This document shows, piece after piece, positions 17,527 through 26,328 of a stretch of DNA of 64,000 bases. Under the pieces are notes generated by a model that did no database searches, had not been told where the DNA came from, and was given only the letters and a program-made list of their open reading frames with translations. Location: contig NZ_BAJR01000016.1 in the NCBI RefSeq assembly GCF_000613805.1, positions 1 through 64,000 of the forward strand, given 5' to 3'. Each line of letters opens with the position of its first letter. The first letter of the stretch is position 1. The stretch comes from Phocaeicola paurosaccharolyticus JCM 15092. Its GTDB lineage: Bacteria; Bacteroidota; Bacteroidia; Bacteroidales; Bacteroidaceae. The translations under genes were made by a program, and so were the position numbers.

Positions 17527-18843
17527 ATGAAAGAGCCAGATATTAGTATAGGAATAGTTAACGCCCAGAAAATACATTTTTCTTTAAATGGACAATTTTC
17601 TGCTAAAGGTGAGACTGTTTGCGGCAACCAAGTAGTGTCATTCAGTGAAGGAGGCATTCTTTGGAACAATACTCTATATAAAGAACTGACTTTTACTCCT
17701 CAAGAAGGGAAATCATTTTTTTCTTTATATGATGTTACTATAGGAATTAATTTTCATTGGGAAAGACAGGAGACACAAAGTTTCATGGGTACATTGAAAC
17801 TTGTTGTCGATGAAGGTAAGATAACAGCTATCAACATATTGCCGGCAGAAGATTACCTTATAAGTGTCATCTCCTCTGAGATGAACGCTACATCTTCTAT
17901 AGAGTTTCTGAAAGCTCATGCAGTAATATCCAGAAGCTGGCTTTTTGCTCAGATAAAGAAAAGGAAAGCTTTGGAGAAGAAAGACAGCGGATTCTTCTCA
18001 ATTACTAAGACAGATACTGAATATATCAGATGGTACGACAGAGAAGACCATACCATCTTTGATGTCTGTGCAGATGACCACTGCCAGAGATACCAGGGAA
18101 TAACTAAGGCATCTAATGAATCGGTAGTAAAAGCTGTTGAACAGACCAGAGGCCAGTTGCTAATGCAGGGAGATGGAATATGTGATGCACGATTCTCTAA
18201 ATGTTGCGGAGGAATAAGCGAAGAATTCGAATACTGCTGGGAGGATAAGAAATATCCATACCTAGCCGCTATCCGAGATATTAACCATGAGAGCGGAGAA
18301 ACAATGCCTGATCTTACAAATGAGCAGGAGGCAGAGAAATGGATAAGAAATTCACCAGCTGCATTCTGTAACACACACAACAAAAGGATTATATCACAGA
18401 TACTGAATAACTACGATCAAGAAACTACCGACTTCTATCGTTGGAAGATGGAATATTCACAGGAGGAAATCTCAGAACTGATACGCGATAATACAAAAGC
18501 CGATTACGGAGATATCATTGACCTGATACCTATTGAAAGAGGTAAATCAGGCAGAATCTGCAAACTCAAGATTGTAGGAACTAAGAAGACTCTTATCATA
18601 GGAAAAGAGCTTGAGATACGACGTACTCTATCAAAGACTCATCTGTTCAGCTCTGCTTTTGTTGTTGACAAAGGGGAGGCACAGAATGGCATACCAAGCA
18701 GCTTCATACTTACAGGTGCCGGATGGGGTCATGGAGTAGGCCTTTGCCAGATTGGCGCTGCAGTAATGGGTGAGAAAGGCTATACATATGATCATATACT
18801 GTTACACTATTATAAAGGAGCAGAAATAAAATCACTATATTGA
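17527..18843 (+). CDS. SpoIID/LytB-domain protein
   Basis: 438 residues. SpoIID fold, known in Bacillus as a lytic transglycosylase of denuded peptidoglycan strands. Family segments: VISSEMNATSSIEFLKAHAVISR (shown in part), where the Glu is the expected catalytic acid, the middle RFSKCCGG, and the C-terminal GWGHGVGLCQIGA. No signal peptide is visible at the chosen start, which is odd for a cell-wall enzyme, and the organism class does not sporulate. It is probably co-transcribed with the glycosyltransferase-DUF4922 gene; this pairing recurs in Bacteroidales and suggests a shared glycan substrate. A convergent terminator follows. Confidence 0.85.
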   Translation: MKEPDISIGIVNAQKIHFSLNGQFSAKGETVCGNQVVSFSEGGILWNNTLYKELTFTPQEGKSFFSLYDVTIGINFHWERQETQSFMGTLKLVVDEGKITAINILPAEDYLISVISSEMNATSSIEFLKAHAVISRSWLFAQIKKRKALEKKDSGFFSITKTDTEYIRWYDREDHTIFDVCADDHCQRYQGITKASNESVVKAVEQTRGQLLMQGDGICDARFSKCCGGISEEFEYCWEDKKYPYLAAIRDINHESGETMPDLTNEQEAEKWIRNSPAAFCNTHNKRIISQILNNYDQETTDFYRWKMEYSQEEISELIRDNTKADYGDIIDLIPIERGKSGRICKLKIVGTKKTLIIGKELEIRRTLSKTHLFSSAFVVDKGEAQNGIPSSFILTGAGWGHGVGLCQIGAAVMGEKGYTYDHILLHYYKGAEIKSLY

Positions 18844-18895
18844 TTATAAAATTGATTGATTTTTAAGAGAATTATTTGCTTAACTTTTAAATAAA

Positions 18896-18930
18896 AAGAG
18901 TCCGAAATTTATGATAAATTTCGGACTCTT
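18896..18930. terminator. bidirectional terminator between spoIID-like and alpha-galactosidase genes
   Basis: 16-bp perfect stem (AAGAGTCCGAAATTTA and its complement) with loop TGA, A-rich before and T-rich after. Confidence 0.8.
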
Positions 18931-18949
18931 TCAATATTATAATATCTTA

Positions 18950-21133
18950 TTAAAGTGCTGTAAGCTTAAGTACTCTACTTGAGTATTCGCTGTTTAGAGG
19001 AAGCTCAACTCCCTGATTCATAAGTATAGAACCTTTAATCTTCTTTCCATCTAAAAAGACCGGTTTACCGTCAACATTCATCTCAGTAATCATGTATGTC
19101 TTATCTGGATTTAGTCCTTTCATTGTAAATCTTGGAATAGACTGATTACAGAAGTGTTCTAGTTTATAAGCAAAGAACACCGCCTGACTCTTGTCTTCAG
19201 TAGTATACATAAGTGATGATACACCCTTCTTATCATATGGTGAAATCAGACGATAAAGTTCGCCTTGCTGTACGATAGGACGAATCTGCTTATATCCTTC
19301 AATAGCTTTTTTAGAGAACTCTTTCTCCTTATCTGTCATATTCTTAGGCTGTATCTCCATTCCAAGACGTGCTGTCATAGCAACATCAAAACGGAATTTT
19401 ATAGGAATAATCCTTCCTGTCTGATGGTTTGGCGCAGCGCTTACATGACTTGCCATTGCATTAGATGGGAAGAAATATGAAGTACCCCACTGCATGTATA
19501 TTCTCTGAAGTGCATCAGTATCATCACTAACCCAAAACTCATCGAAATATGGAAGGACTCCATATGTAGCTCTACCGCCTCCGCTGGCACATGCCTGAAT
19601 TACAAGATCAGGATATTTAGCACGTATTCTCTCAAGAACTTTTCTCAATCCTCTATGATAATCTATCATAAGATGTGACTGTTTGTCGGCAGTAAGATAT
19701 GAGGAACCCCAGTTTGCTACACTCATATTAGCATCCCATTTTATATAATATAGATCAGGATTCTCTTTCATCAGGTTATCTACAATACTGAAAATAAAAT
19801 CCTGTACTTTTGGATTTGACACATCAAGAACTAGCTGGCTTCCTCCTCTACCCGTACGCAGTGGACGGTTACTCTGATGAATTACCCAGTCAGGATGTTT
19901 CTCATAAAGTTCACTTACAGTATTTGTCATTTCAGGCTCAATCCATATACCGAATTTTATGCCATGCTTTTTTGCAGCTTCAACAAGTCCCGGGACTCCG
20001 TTAGGAAGTTTGTTTTTATCCACACTCCAGTCGCCCAATGAACTTCTGTCATCTTTTCTTGGATACTTTACTCCAAACCATCCATCATCCATAACGAATA
20101 ATTCACCACCCATAGATGATATATCACCCATCATCTGGTCCATGCCCTTCTCATTGATATCGAAGTATACACCTTCCCAGCTGTTCAGCAGAATATCACG
20201 TAACTTCTTTCCATTGTGAAGTTTGTTTTCTACCCTTGCCCATCTGTGGAAGTTACGGCTAACTCCGCTTAAACCTTCATTACTGAATGTAAGAGCAAGT
20301 TCAGGAGTTACAAAAGTCTCTTTTGATGTAAGCTTGTATTCCGAATTTTCCTCGTTTATACCAGCCATGAATTGATGCTCTCTGTTATTGTCGGTATCAA
20401 TACTGAGTTTATAGTTTCCGCTCCAACAAAGGGCCGCACCTATAACTCTTCCGCTATTTTCCTGAGGTTTTCCATCCAATGAAAACATAATCTCACCATG
20501 GTCAGTTGTTGAATTTCTTACGCCATCCTTATTCTTTATGACCTTCATTCCTGGAGTCAATTCTTCCTGCACCAGCCTGCCTTCGTCTGCCCAAGAGCCA
20601 TAAAGATGAGAAAGCCAGACATCTCCTTTTCTTATAGGAAGATATCCAGATGCAAATTTCCTCAGCAGAACCGGCTTTTTCTCATTATTGGTTATTTCAC
20701 TCCATGTCTCAATAATATCTGTATTATTGTATGCTTTGTAGTTTATCTTAACAATAAATGGATAAACTTTATCCTTCATGGTTACAGTAGTAATAGTAGC
20801 ATTTGTCTCTTTAGCAGTAGTGACATCGCTAATTTCCAGATCAAGCGACATATTTCCATCAGGATGTGTTACAGAAAGAGCAGGTTCCGTTTGGCAATCT
20901 ATGCCAAATACAGGATATGCTGCACGATGACTGGCTATTCCACTATCGTAAATCTGAGAAATCTCAGAATTATCGATCTTTTCACCAAAATAAACGATTT
21001 TCAACTCTCCACCTTTTGGTGCATTAAGCAGCAGAGATGTATTAGGGGTAGATACTATTATGTCATTATTCCAAGCAAACAGTGATGATGCTGAAAAAAG
21101 TAACAGTACCGAAAGAAGTGATTTGATTTTCAT
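18950..21133 (-). CDS. GH36 alpha-galactosidase, secreted
   Basis: About 727 residues from the start MKIKSLLSVLLLF, which gives a clean signal peptide cut near LFA-WNND; the upstream Met at 21172 would spoil it. Family GH36: an N-terminal beta-sandwich, then a (beta/alpha)8 barrel with the nucleophile Asp in YIKWDAN and the acid/base Asp in FWVSDDTD. WDDGW-like loop seen as VMDDGWFG. It hydrolyses alpha-1,6-galactosides such as raffinose or melibiose, probably in the periplasm. It stands alone, with no SusC/D pair nearby. Divergent from the BadF-type kinase. Confidence 0.92.
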   Translation of the reverse strand: MKIKSLLSVLLLFSASSLFAWNNDIIVSTPNTSLLLNAPKGGELKIVYFGEKIDNSEISQIYDSGIASHRAAYPVFGIDCQTEPALSVTHPDGNMSLDLEISDVTTAKETNATITTVTMKDKVYPFIVKINYKAYNNTDIIETWSEITNNEKKPVLLRKFASGYLPIRKGDVWLSHLYGSWADEGRLVQEELTPGMKVIKNKDGVRNSTTDHGEIMFSLDGKPQENSGRVIGAALCWSGNYKLSIDTDNNREHQFMAGINEENSEYKLTSKETFVTPELALTFSNEGLSGVSRNFHRWARVENKLHNGKKLRDILLNSWEGVYFDINEKGMDQMMGDISSMGGELFVMDDGWFGVKYPRKDDRSSLGDWSVDKNKLPNGVPGLVEAAKKHGIKFGIWIEPEMTNTVSELYEKHPDWVIHQSNRPLRTGRGGSQLVLDVSNPKVQDFIFSIVDNLMKENPDLYYIKWDANMSVANWGSSYLTADKQSHLMIDYHRGLRKVLERIRAKYPDLVIQACASGGGRATYGVLPYFDEFWVSDDTDALQRIYMQWGTSYFFPSNAMASHVSAAPNHQTGRIIPIKFRFDVAMTARLGMEIQPKNMTDKEKEFSKKAIEGYKQIRPIVQQGELYRLISPYDKKGVSSLMYTTEDKSQAVFFAYKLEHFCNQSIPRFTMKGLNPDKTYMITEMNVDGKPVFLDGKKIKGSILMNQGVELPLNSEYSSRVLKLTAL

Positions 21134-21237
21134 CTGCATTAGTATTAAATTAGTTACCACAAAGATAAACAATTTCGTTTTTTAAACATAACATTTGCTT
21201 TTTTTATAAATTTGTAAATAAATATAATCCTAAAATA

Positions 21238-22062
21238 ATGATACTGATAGCCGATAGTGGTTCAACAAAAATAGATTGGTGCTTTAAAAGCAGCAAAGAA
21301 GATTATAGAATCGTAAATACAAAAGGTATAAATCCGTTCTACCAAAACAAAGAAGAGATAAGTCATACAATAGAAGAGGTATTGAATATGTGCCCCTCAC
21401 CTGAAAAGATATATTTCTATGGTGCTGGTTGTACAAAGGAGAAATCTTCTATTATTTATGATATATTTTCAACATTAGTTCCATCATGCAAAACAATAGA
21501 AGTTGATAGCGACCTGCTTGGAGCAGCTAAAGCAGCATGCGGATTAAAAGCAGGTATAGCCGCTATACTTGGTACAGGATCCAATTCATGTGAATATGAT
21601 GGTAACAGTATAGTAAAAAATATACCACCATTAGGGTTTATACTTGGAGACGAAGGCAGCGGTGCTGTGTTGGGAAAAAAATTCGTCGCAGATGGAATGA
21701 AATCAATACTTTCAAAAGATATATTCGATAAGTTCCTCGATGAGTATGGACTATCTGTCTCTGTAATAATGGATAAGGTGTACAGAGAACCATTTCCTAA
21801 CAGATTCCTGGCATCTTTATGCCCCTTTCTAAATAAGAACAGAGACAATGAAGAGATACACAATCTGTTGGTTAATAGTTTCAGAGAGTTCTTCAACAGA
21901 AACATTAAAAAATATAATTACTCTGAATATGATGTAAATTTTGTAGGTTCAATTGGCTACCACTTTAAAGATGAGGTAAAAGAGGCCGCAGAGATTGAAT
22001 CAATTAAAACAGGCTCTTTTATAAAGTCGCCTATGGAGGGACTTATTGATTTTTGTTCTTAA
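21238..22062 (+). CDS. BadF/BadG-type ATPase, N-acetylglucosamine-kinase-like
   Basis: 274 residues, actin-like ATPase fold. The phosphate-1 motif ADSGSTKIDW is at the N terminus, phosphate-2 is ILGTGSNS (residues about 116-123), and the loop LGDEGSGAVLGKK follows. This is the family of eukaryotic-like N-acetylglucosamine kinases, abundant in Bacteroidetes. The natural substrate is probably an amino sugar, unproven. A -7 box (TAAATTTG) lies at 21207-21214. SIMPL gene follows after 28 nt and may be co-transcribed. Confidence 0.85.
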   Translation: MILIADSGSTKIDWCFKSSKEDYRIVNTKGINPFYQNKEEISHTIEEVLNMCPSPEKIYFYGAGCTKEKSSIIYDIFSTLVPSCKTIEVDSDLLGAAKAACGLKAGIAAILGTGSNSCEYDGNSIVKNIPPLGFILGDEGSGAVLGKKFVADGMKSILSKDIFDKFLDEYGLSVSVIMDKVYREPFPNRFLASLCPFLNKNRDNEEIHNLLVNSFREFFNRNIKKYNYSEYDVNFVGSIGYHFKDEVKEAAEIESIKTGSFIKSPMEGLIDFCS

Positions 22063-22090
22063 TGTAAAACTTATTTAAAACTGTTTGAAT

Positions 22091-22792
22091 ATGAAGAATT
22101 TGAAATTTGAAGCCGTTATATTGGCTGTAGGTTTTGTACTATTAGGCCTTTTTATTAAGTCAGGGCTTAATAATGTATCCGGTAACGACAGAGTTGTGAA
22201 CGTTAAAGGATTAGCAGAGATGGAAGTTGAAGCCAATAAGGTGATATGGCCGCTCATGTATAAAGATTTGGGAGACAACCTTATCACACTCTACGATAAT
22301 ATAAATTCAAAGAATAAGACTATTGTAGGATTTCTGAATTCTAAAGGCATTACCAATGAAGAGATAACTATCAATGCACCTGAAATTATAGATATGCAGG
22401 CAGAAAGATATAACAGCAATCCTGCCCCATACAGATATAATATTACATCTGTAATAACAGTCACATCAAAAAAGGTATCACTTGTCAGGAAACTTATCAG
22501 TGAGCAAAGTGAACTTTTGAAACAAGGGATAGCAATTACCGGTGGAGACTATAGATATAATGTAGTTTACGAGTTTACAGGCCTTAACTCCATAAAACCC
22601 GGAATGATAGAAGAAGCTACAAAAAATGCCCGCAGTGCAGCAGAGAAATTTGCCAAGGATTCTGAAAGTGAACTTGGTAAAATAAAATCAGCATATCAGG
22701 GACAGTTCAGCATTGAAGATAGAGATGCAAACACCCCTTATATAAAGAGAGTAAGAGTCGTAACCACAATAGATTACTCATTGGAGGAATAA
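22091..22792 (+). CDS. SIMPL-domain (DUF541) protein
   Basis: 233 residues from the ATG at 22091 (a TTG two codons earlier is less likely). One N-terminal membrane helix at about residues 8-25 (AVILAVGFVLLGLFI), then the SIMPL domain typical of periplasmic DUF541 proteins (VVNVKGLAEMEVEANKV near residue 37). E. coli members are linked to oxidative-stress tolerance; the biochemical role is not established. The domain should face the periplasm. Confidence 0.85.
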   Translation: MKNLKFEAVILAVGFVLLGLFIKSGLNNVSGNDRVVNVKGLAEMEVEANKVIWPLMYKDLGDNLITLYDNINSKNKTIVGFLNSKGITNEEITINAPEIIDMQAERYNSNPAPYRYNITSVITVTSKKVSLVRKLISEQSELLKQGIAITGGDYRYNVVYEFTGLNSIKPGMIEEATKNARSAAEKFAKDSESELGKIKSAYQGQFSIEDRDANTPYIKRVRVVTTIDYSLEE

Positions 22793-22869
22793 ATATATTT
22801 TTCTCCTGCTTATATTGCACTTTTTTATAATAATTTTCATAAAACTATTTATGATTCAGTTATTTATTG

Positions 22870-22877
22870 TATCTTTG
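22870..22877 (+). promoter_or_regulatory. rpsA: -7 box of rpsA promoter
   Basis: TATCTTTG followed by GCG, a strong match to TAnnTTTG, 65 nt before the rpsA start. Confidence 0.65.
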
Positions 22878-22941
22878 CGCCCGAAATTGATACAATCAAT
22901 ATAATGTCTAACATAATTAATTTAGTATTAACAATTTATTA

Positions 22942-24729
22942 ATGGAAAATTTAAAGAACATTGCCCCTATTGATGATTTCAACTGGGATGCTTATGAAAA
23001 TGGTGAAGCTGTAACAAGTGTTAGCCAGGAAGAACTTGAAAAAGCTTATGATGGTACTCTTAACAAGGTAAACGACCGTGAAGTCGTTGACGGTACTGTA
23101 ATCTCAATGAACAAACGTGAAGTTGTTGTAAACATTGGTTACAAGTCAGACGGTATCATTCCATTGAGCGAATTCCGTTACAATCCAGAACTTGCTATCG
23201 GTGATACAGTTGAGGTATACATCGAGAATCAGGAAGACAAAAAAGGACAATTGATCCTTTCACACAAGAAAGCTCGTGCTACCCGTTCTTGGGATAGAGT
23301 TAACGCAGCTCTTGAATCAGAAGAAATTATCAAAGGTTTCATTAAGTGTCGTACTAAGGGCGGTATGATCGTTGACGTATTCGGCATCGAGGCATTCCTT
23401 CCAGGTTCACAAATTGATGTTAAGCCTATCCGTGACTACGACGTATTCGTAGGAAAAACTATGGAATTCAAGGTTGTTAAGATCAACCAAGAATTCAAAA
23501 ATGTCGTTGTTTCTCACAAGGCTCTTATCGAAGCTGAGCTTGAACAACAGAAGAAAGACATTATCGGTAAACTTGAAAAAGGACAGGTACTTGAAGGTAC
23601 TGTTAAAAATATCACATCTTACGGTGTATTCATCGACCTTGGTGGCGTAGATGGTTTGGTACATATCACAGATCTTTCTTGGGGACGTGTTAGCGATCCT
23701 AAAGAGGTTGTTGAACTTGACCAAAAACTTAACGTTGTTATCCTTGACTTCGATGATGACAAGAAACGTATCGCACTTGGTTTGAAACAGCTTACTCCAC
23801 ATCCATGGGATGCTCTTGATCCAAACTTGAAAGTTGGTGACACTGTTAAGGGTAAAGTTGTTGTTATGGCTGACTACGGAGCATTCATTGAAATCGCTAC
23901 TGGTGTAGAAGGTCTTATCCACGTATCTGAAATGTCTTGGTCACAGCACTTACGCGTTGCTCAGGACTTCATGAAAGTTGGTGACGAAGTAGAAGCTGTA
24001 ATCCTTACACTTGACCGTGACGAACGTAAGATGTCTCTTGGTATCAAACAACTTCGTCAGGATCCATGGGAAACTATCGAAGAGAAATACCCAATCGGTT
24101 CTAAGCACACTGCAAAAGTTCGTAACTTCACAAACTTCGGTGTATTTGTAGAGATTGAAGAAGGTGTTGACGGATTAATCCACATCTCTGACCTTTCTTG
24201 GACTAAGAAAGTTAAACACCCATCAGAGTTCACTCAGATTGGTGGTGACATTCCAGTAATTGTTCTTGAGATAGACAAAGAGAACCGTCGTTTGAGCCTT
24301 GGCCACAAGCAACTTGAAGAAAATCCTTGGGATGTATTCGAAACTGTATTCACAGTAGGTTCAATACACGAAGGAACTATCATCGAAATGCTTGATAAGG
24401 GTGCAGTTATCGCTCTTCCTTATGGCGTTGAAGGTTTCGCTACTCCTAAACATCTTGTAAAAGAAGATGGTTCACAGGCTCATTTGGATGAGAAACTTGA
24501 CTTCAAGGTAATCGAGTTCAACAAAGACGCTAAGAGAATCATCCTTTCTCACAGCCGTATATTCGAAGATGCTGTAAAGGCAGAAAAGAAGGCTGAGAAG
24601 AAAGCTTCTTCAAAGAAAACTACTAAGAAAGAAGATTCAGCAAATATCCAGAACCAGGCAGCTTCTACAACTCTTGGTGATATTGATGCACTTGCTGCTT
24701 TGAAAGAACAGATGGAAAACGGTAAATAA
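22942..24729 (+). CDS. rpsA: 30S ribosomal protein S1
   Basis: 595 residues with six S1 RNA-binding repeats at roughly 45-115, 130-200, 213-283, 298-368, 385-455 and 470-540; repeats such as SYGVFIDLGGVDGLVH and NFGVFVEIEEGVDGLIH show the OB-fold pattern. S1 binds mRNA on the small subunit. This matters here because most local genes lack Shine-Dalgarno sites. A Lys-rich tail follows the last repeat (KAEKKAEKKASSKKTTKK). The codons are strongly biased, unlike the neighbours (CGT, GGT, CTT preferred), as expected for a highly expressed gene. It has its own promoter and terminator. Confidence 0.97.
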   Translation: MENLKNIAPIDDFNWDAYENGEAVTSVSQEELEKAYDGTLNKVNDREVVDGTVISMNKREVVVNIGYKSDGIIPLSEFRYNPELAIGDTVEVYIENQEDKKGQLILSHKKARATRSWDRVNAALESEEIIKGFIKCRTKGGMIVDVFGIEAFLPGSQIDVKPIRDYDVFVGKTMEFKVVKINQEFKNVVVSHKALIEAELEQQKKDIIGKLEKGQVLEGTVKNITSYGVFIDLGGVDGLVHITDLSWGRVSDPKEVVELDQKLNVVILDFDDDKKRIALGLKQLTPHPWDALDPNLKVGDTVKGKVVVMADYGAFIEIATGVEGLIHVSEMSWSQHLRVAQDFMKVGDEVEAVILTLDRDERKMSLGIKQLRQDPWETIEEKYPIGSKHTAKVRNFTNFGVFVEIEEGVDGLIHISDLSWTKKVKHPSEFTQIGGDIPVIVLEIDKENRRLSLGHKQLEENPWDVFETVFTVGSIHEGTIIEMLDKGAVIALPYGVEGFATPKHLVKEDGSQAHLDEKLDFKVIEFNKDAKRIILSHSRIFEDAVKAEKKAEKKASSKKTTKKEDSANIQNQAASTTLGDIDALAALKEQMENGK

Positions 24730-24752
24730 TCAATTTACATATACCAAAACTC

Positions 24753-24782
24753 AAAAGGATGCATAATATTATGCATCCTTTT
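24753..24782 (+). terminator. rpsA terminator
   Basis: 15-bp perfect palindromic stem (AAAAGGATGCATAAT and complement) followed by a T run. Confidence 0.85.
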
Positions 24783-24824
24783 TTTTTAATTCACTGATAA
24801 TTAGGATAAGAATTATTTTATACC

Positions 24825-24832
24825 TATATTTG
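24825..24832 (+). promoter_or_regulatory. -7 box of the cold-shock/RRM operon
   Basis: TATATTTG followed by GCG fits TAnnTTTG. It lies about 335 nt before the first gene, giving an unusually long leader. Confidence 0.6.
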
Positions 24833-24839
24833 CGCAGAA

Positions 24840-25167
24840 CATTAGAGTTATTTTGACTATCCTTTATGTCAGTCTATTCCACTCCCGCCCTATTCGGAAT
24901 AATCATCCATGAAAAGAAATCATACTAATTCACTTGTTTAATACATCTATTCCTAATAAATGATGTATTCTTGTTGGAAACATAATGGTAGATTATAATA
25001 TACAGAACATCAATCCCAATACCGGCAATTGATATATAATCAACAGACAGATTTTTTTCGATAAGTCAGTTTAAATACATTATTTTTCACAAGATAAGGA
25101 TGAAATCGTTAACAAAATGAATGATGCTCATATTTTATGTTCATCTATTCAAAGGAGAAATATATAA
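24840..25167 (+). promoter_or_regulatory. long 5' leader of the cold-shock gene, with possible 16-codon leader ORF
   Basis: About 330 nt with no larger gene. It holds an 8-bp hairpin (AATACATC / GATGTATT at about 24941-24970) and several A/T-rich pairing stretches. At its end, 25117-25167, a 16-codon ORF (starting MNDAHILC) stops with TAA directly against the next ATG. Inside that ORF lies AAAGGAG, a real Shine-Dalgarno sequence, rare in this window. Long structured leaders are typical of cold-induced genes; whether this one senses temperature is unknown. Confidence 0.45.
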
Positions 25168-25602
25168 ATGGCAATAACAACAGGAAAAAGAGAAAGAGAA
25201 AAATTAAAGCAACAGAAACGTCTTGAAAAACAGAAAAAAAAAGATGAGCGCCAAAGCAAAGGGTCAGATTCTTTTGAAGATATGATTGCTTATGTAGATG
25301 AAAACGGACAACTATCTTCAACACCACCAGACCGTCCTTCAGCAAAGATTGATGCTTCTCAAATTGAGATATCAGTACCAAAACTTGTAGCAGAGGAAGT
25401 GGAGCCAGAGAATGGAATAGTAGACTTCTATAATAGCTCTAAGGGATTTGGCTTTATTAAAAGTAGTGACAATAGAAATAAATATTTCTTTCACATATCA
25501 TCAGCTCCTGAAAATATCAAAGAGGGTGATAAAGTTTCATATGAATTAGAAAAAAATGCGCGCGGAATAAATGCTGTACGTATATCAATAATTAACAAAT
25601 AA
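25168..25602 (+). CDS. cold-shock domain RNA-binding protein with charged N-terminal extension
   Basis: 144 residues. Residues 1-35 are very basic and coiled-coil-like (KREREKLKQQKRLEKQKKK). Residues about 86-143 form a cold-shock domain with RNP1 GFGFI in SSKGFGFIKS and RNP2-like YFFHIS. It should bind single-stranded RNA or DNA as a chaperone. The start is supported by the AGGAG site 13 nt upstream. It is co-transcribed with the RRM gene 12 nt downstream. Confidence 0.88.
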   Translation: MAITTGKREREKLKQQKRLEKQKKKDERQSKGSDSFEDMIAYVDENGQLSSTPPDRPSAKIDASQIEISVPKLVAEEVEPENGIVDFYNSSKGFGFIKSSDNRNKYFFHISSAPENIKEGDKVSYELEKNARGINAVRISIINK

Positions 25603-25614
25603 TATTTAGAACAA

Positions 25615-25923
25615 ATGAACATTTATGTTTCACATTTAAGCTGGAATACACAGAATGACAGCTTACAAAATTTATTTTCTCAGTTTGGAGAAGTTACTTC
25701 TGCAAATATCATTACAGACAGAGAGACTGGTAGATCACGTGGCTTCGGTTTCGTTGAAATGGTTAATGATAACGAAGGACAAGAAGCTATCAACAGCCTT
25801 AATGAGACTGAATTCGAAGGGAAAGTAATCAATGTAAGCGTTGCTCGCCAAAGGGAAGAAAGAAGCTCTAATGGTGGTGGCTTCAACAGAAACAACAACG
25901 GATATAATAGCAGAAGATATTAA
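25615..25923 (+). CDS. RRM-domain RNA-binding protein
   Basis: 102 residues. One RNA-recognition motif with RNP2 IYVSHL (residues 3-8) and RNP1 RSRGFGFVEM (about 40-49), then a Gly/Asn/Arg-rich tail. Bacteroidetes encode several such small RRM proteins (Rbp type), which act as global RNA-binding factors in the absence of a clear Hfq. Paired with a cold-shock protein in one operon. Confidence 0.9.
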   Translation: MNIYVSHLSWNTQNDSLQNLFSQFGEVTSANIITDRETGRSRGFGFVEMVNDNEGQEAINSLNETEFEGKVINVSVARQREERSSNGGGFNRNNNGYNSRRY

Positions 25924-25959
25924 TATATAGCTCGCTGTATTATTACGGAACAGTATTGA

Positions 25960-25987
25960 CCTGCTAAATGTTTAAGCATTTAGCAGG
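25960..25987 (+). terminator. terminator of cold-shock/RRM operon
   Basis: 11-bp perfect stem (CCTGCTAAATG / CATTTAGCAGG), 6-nt loop, followed by TCTTTTTTT. Confidence 0.85.
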
Positions 25988-26100
25988 TCTTTTTTTGTTA
26001 ATAGTTTAAATAATGATTCCTTATCAAAAGATATAACATTACTATTCATTAATAATACTTTGAATCGTTGGTTGGTATAAATAAATAATGGCACAATTTA

Positions 26101-26145
26101 TTTATCCAAAGCTTTAGGATATTAATCCTAAAGCTTTGGATAAAG
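26101..26145. repeat. two quasi-palindromic ~21-bp units forming a 20-bp perfect inverted repeat
   Basis: Unit a at 26104 (ATCCAAAGCTTTAGGATA) and unit b at 26125 (ATCCTAAAGCTTTGGATA) are inverse complements, giving a 20-bp perfect stem with loop ATTA. There is no T run, so it is not a normal terminator. It lies between a terminator and the RNase Z promoter. Related units occur at 62128-62189. The rest of 25988-26312 shows nothing else. Confidence 0.6.
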
Positions 26146-26312
26146 ATTTAATCACTAAATAATTCATTATTCATAGTAACATATCATTTATAATATATTA
26201 AGTAAGATCATTTGAGATTCTGGATTACGAAATTGTTTATATATTTGCTTAATAAAAACACGCTGGATCCTTTAAAAAACAAAAGCTAATATTATTTGAA
26301 TCCGGTTTTCAT

Positions 26313-26320
26313 TATATTTG
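26313..26320 (+). promoter_or_regulatory. -7 box of RNase Z gene
   Basis: TATATTTG, only 8 nt before the ATG at 26329, predicts an almost leaderless mRNA and rules out the upstream start at 26296. Confidence 0.5.
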
Positions 26321-26328
26321 TAATAATT

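Noticed and set aside
17527-18843. SpoIID homologue as a sign of spore formation
   Set aside because: All other signals point to Bacteroidales, which do not sporulate; SpoIID/LytB domains occur there in other glycan roles.
20606-21085. 159-codon open frame on the plus strand inside the alpha-galactosidase gene
   Set aside because: Antisense shadow of a well-conserved GH36 gene; Cys/Ile-rich with no recognisable domain.
23407-23922. 171-codon open frame on the minus strand inside rpsA
   Set aside because: Caused by the strong codon bias of rpsA; no domain, no promoter, and the plus strand is clearly S1.
26296-26328. Upstream start for RNase Z giving an extra hydrophobic MNPVFIIFVII
   Set aside because: The -7 promoter box lies inside this stretch, so it is probably not transcribed, and the family starts at MEKFEI.
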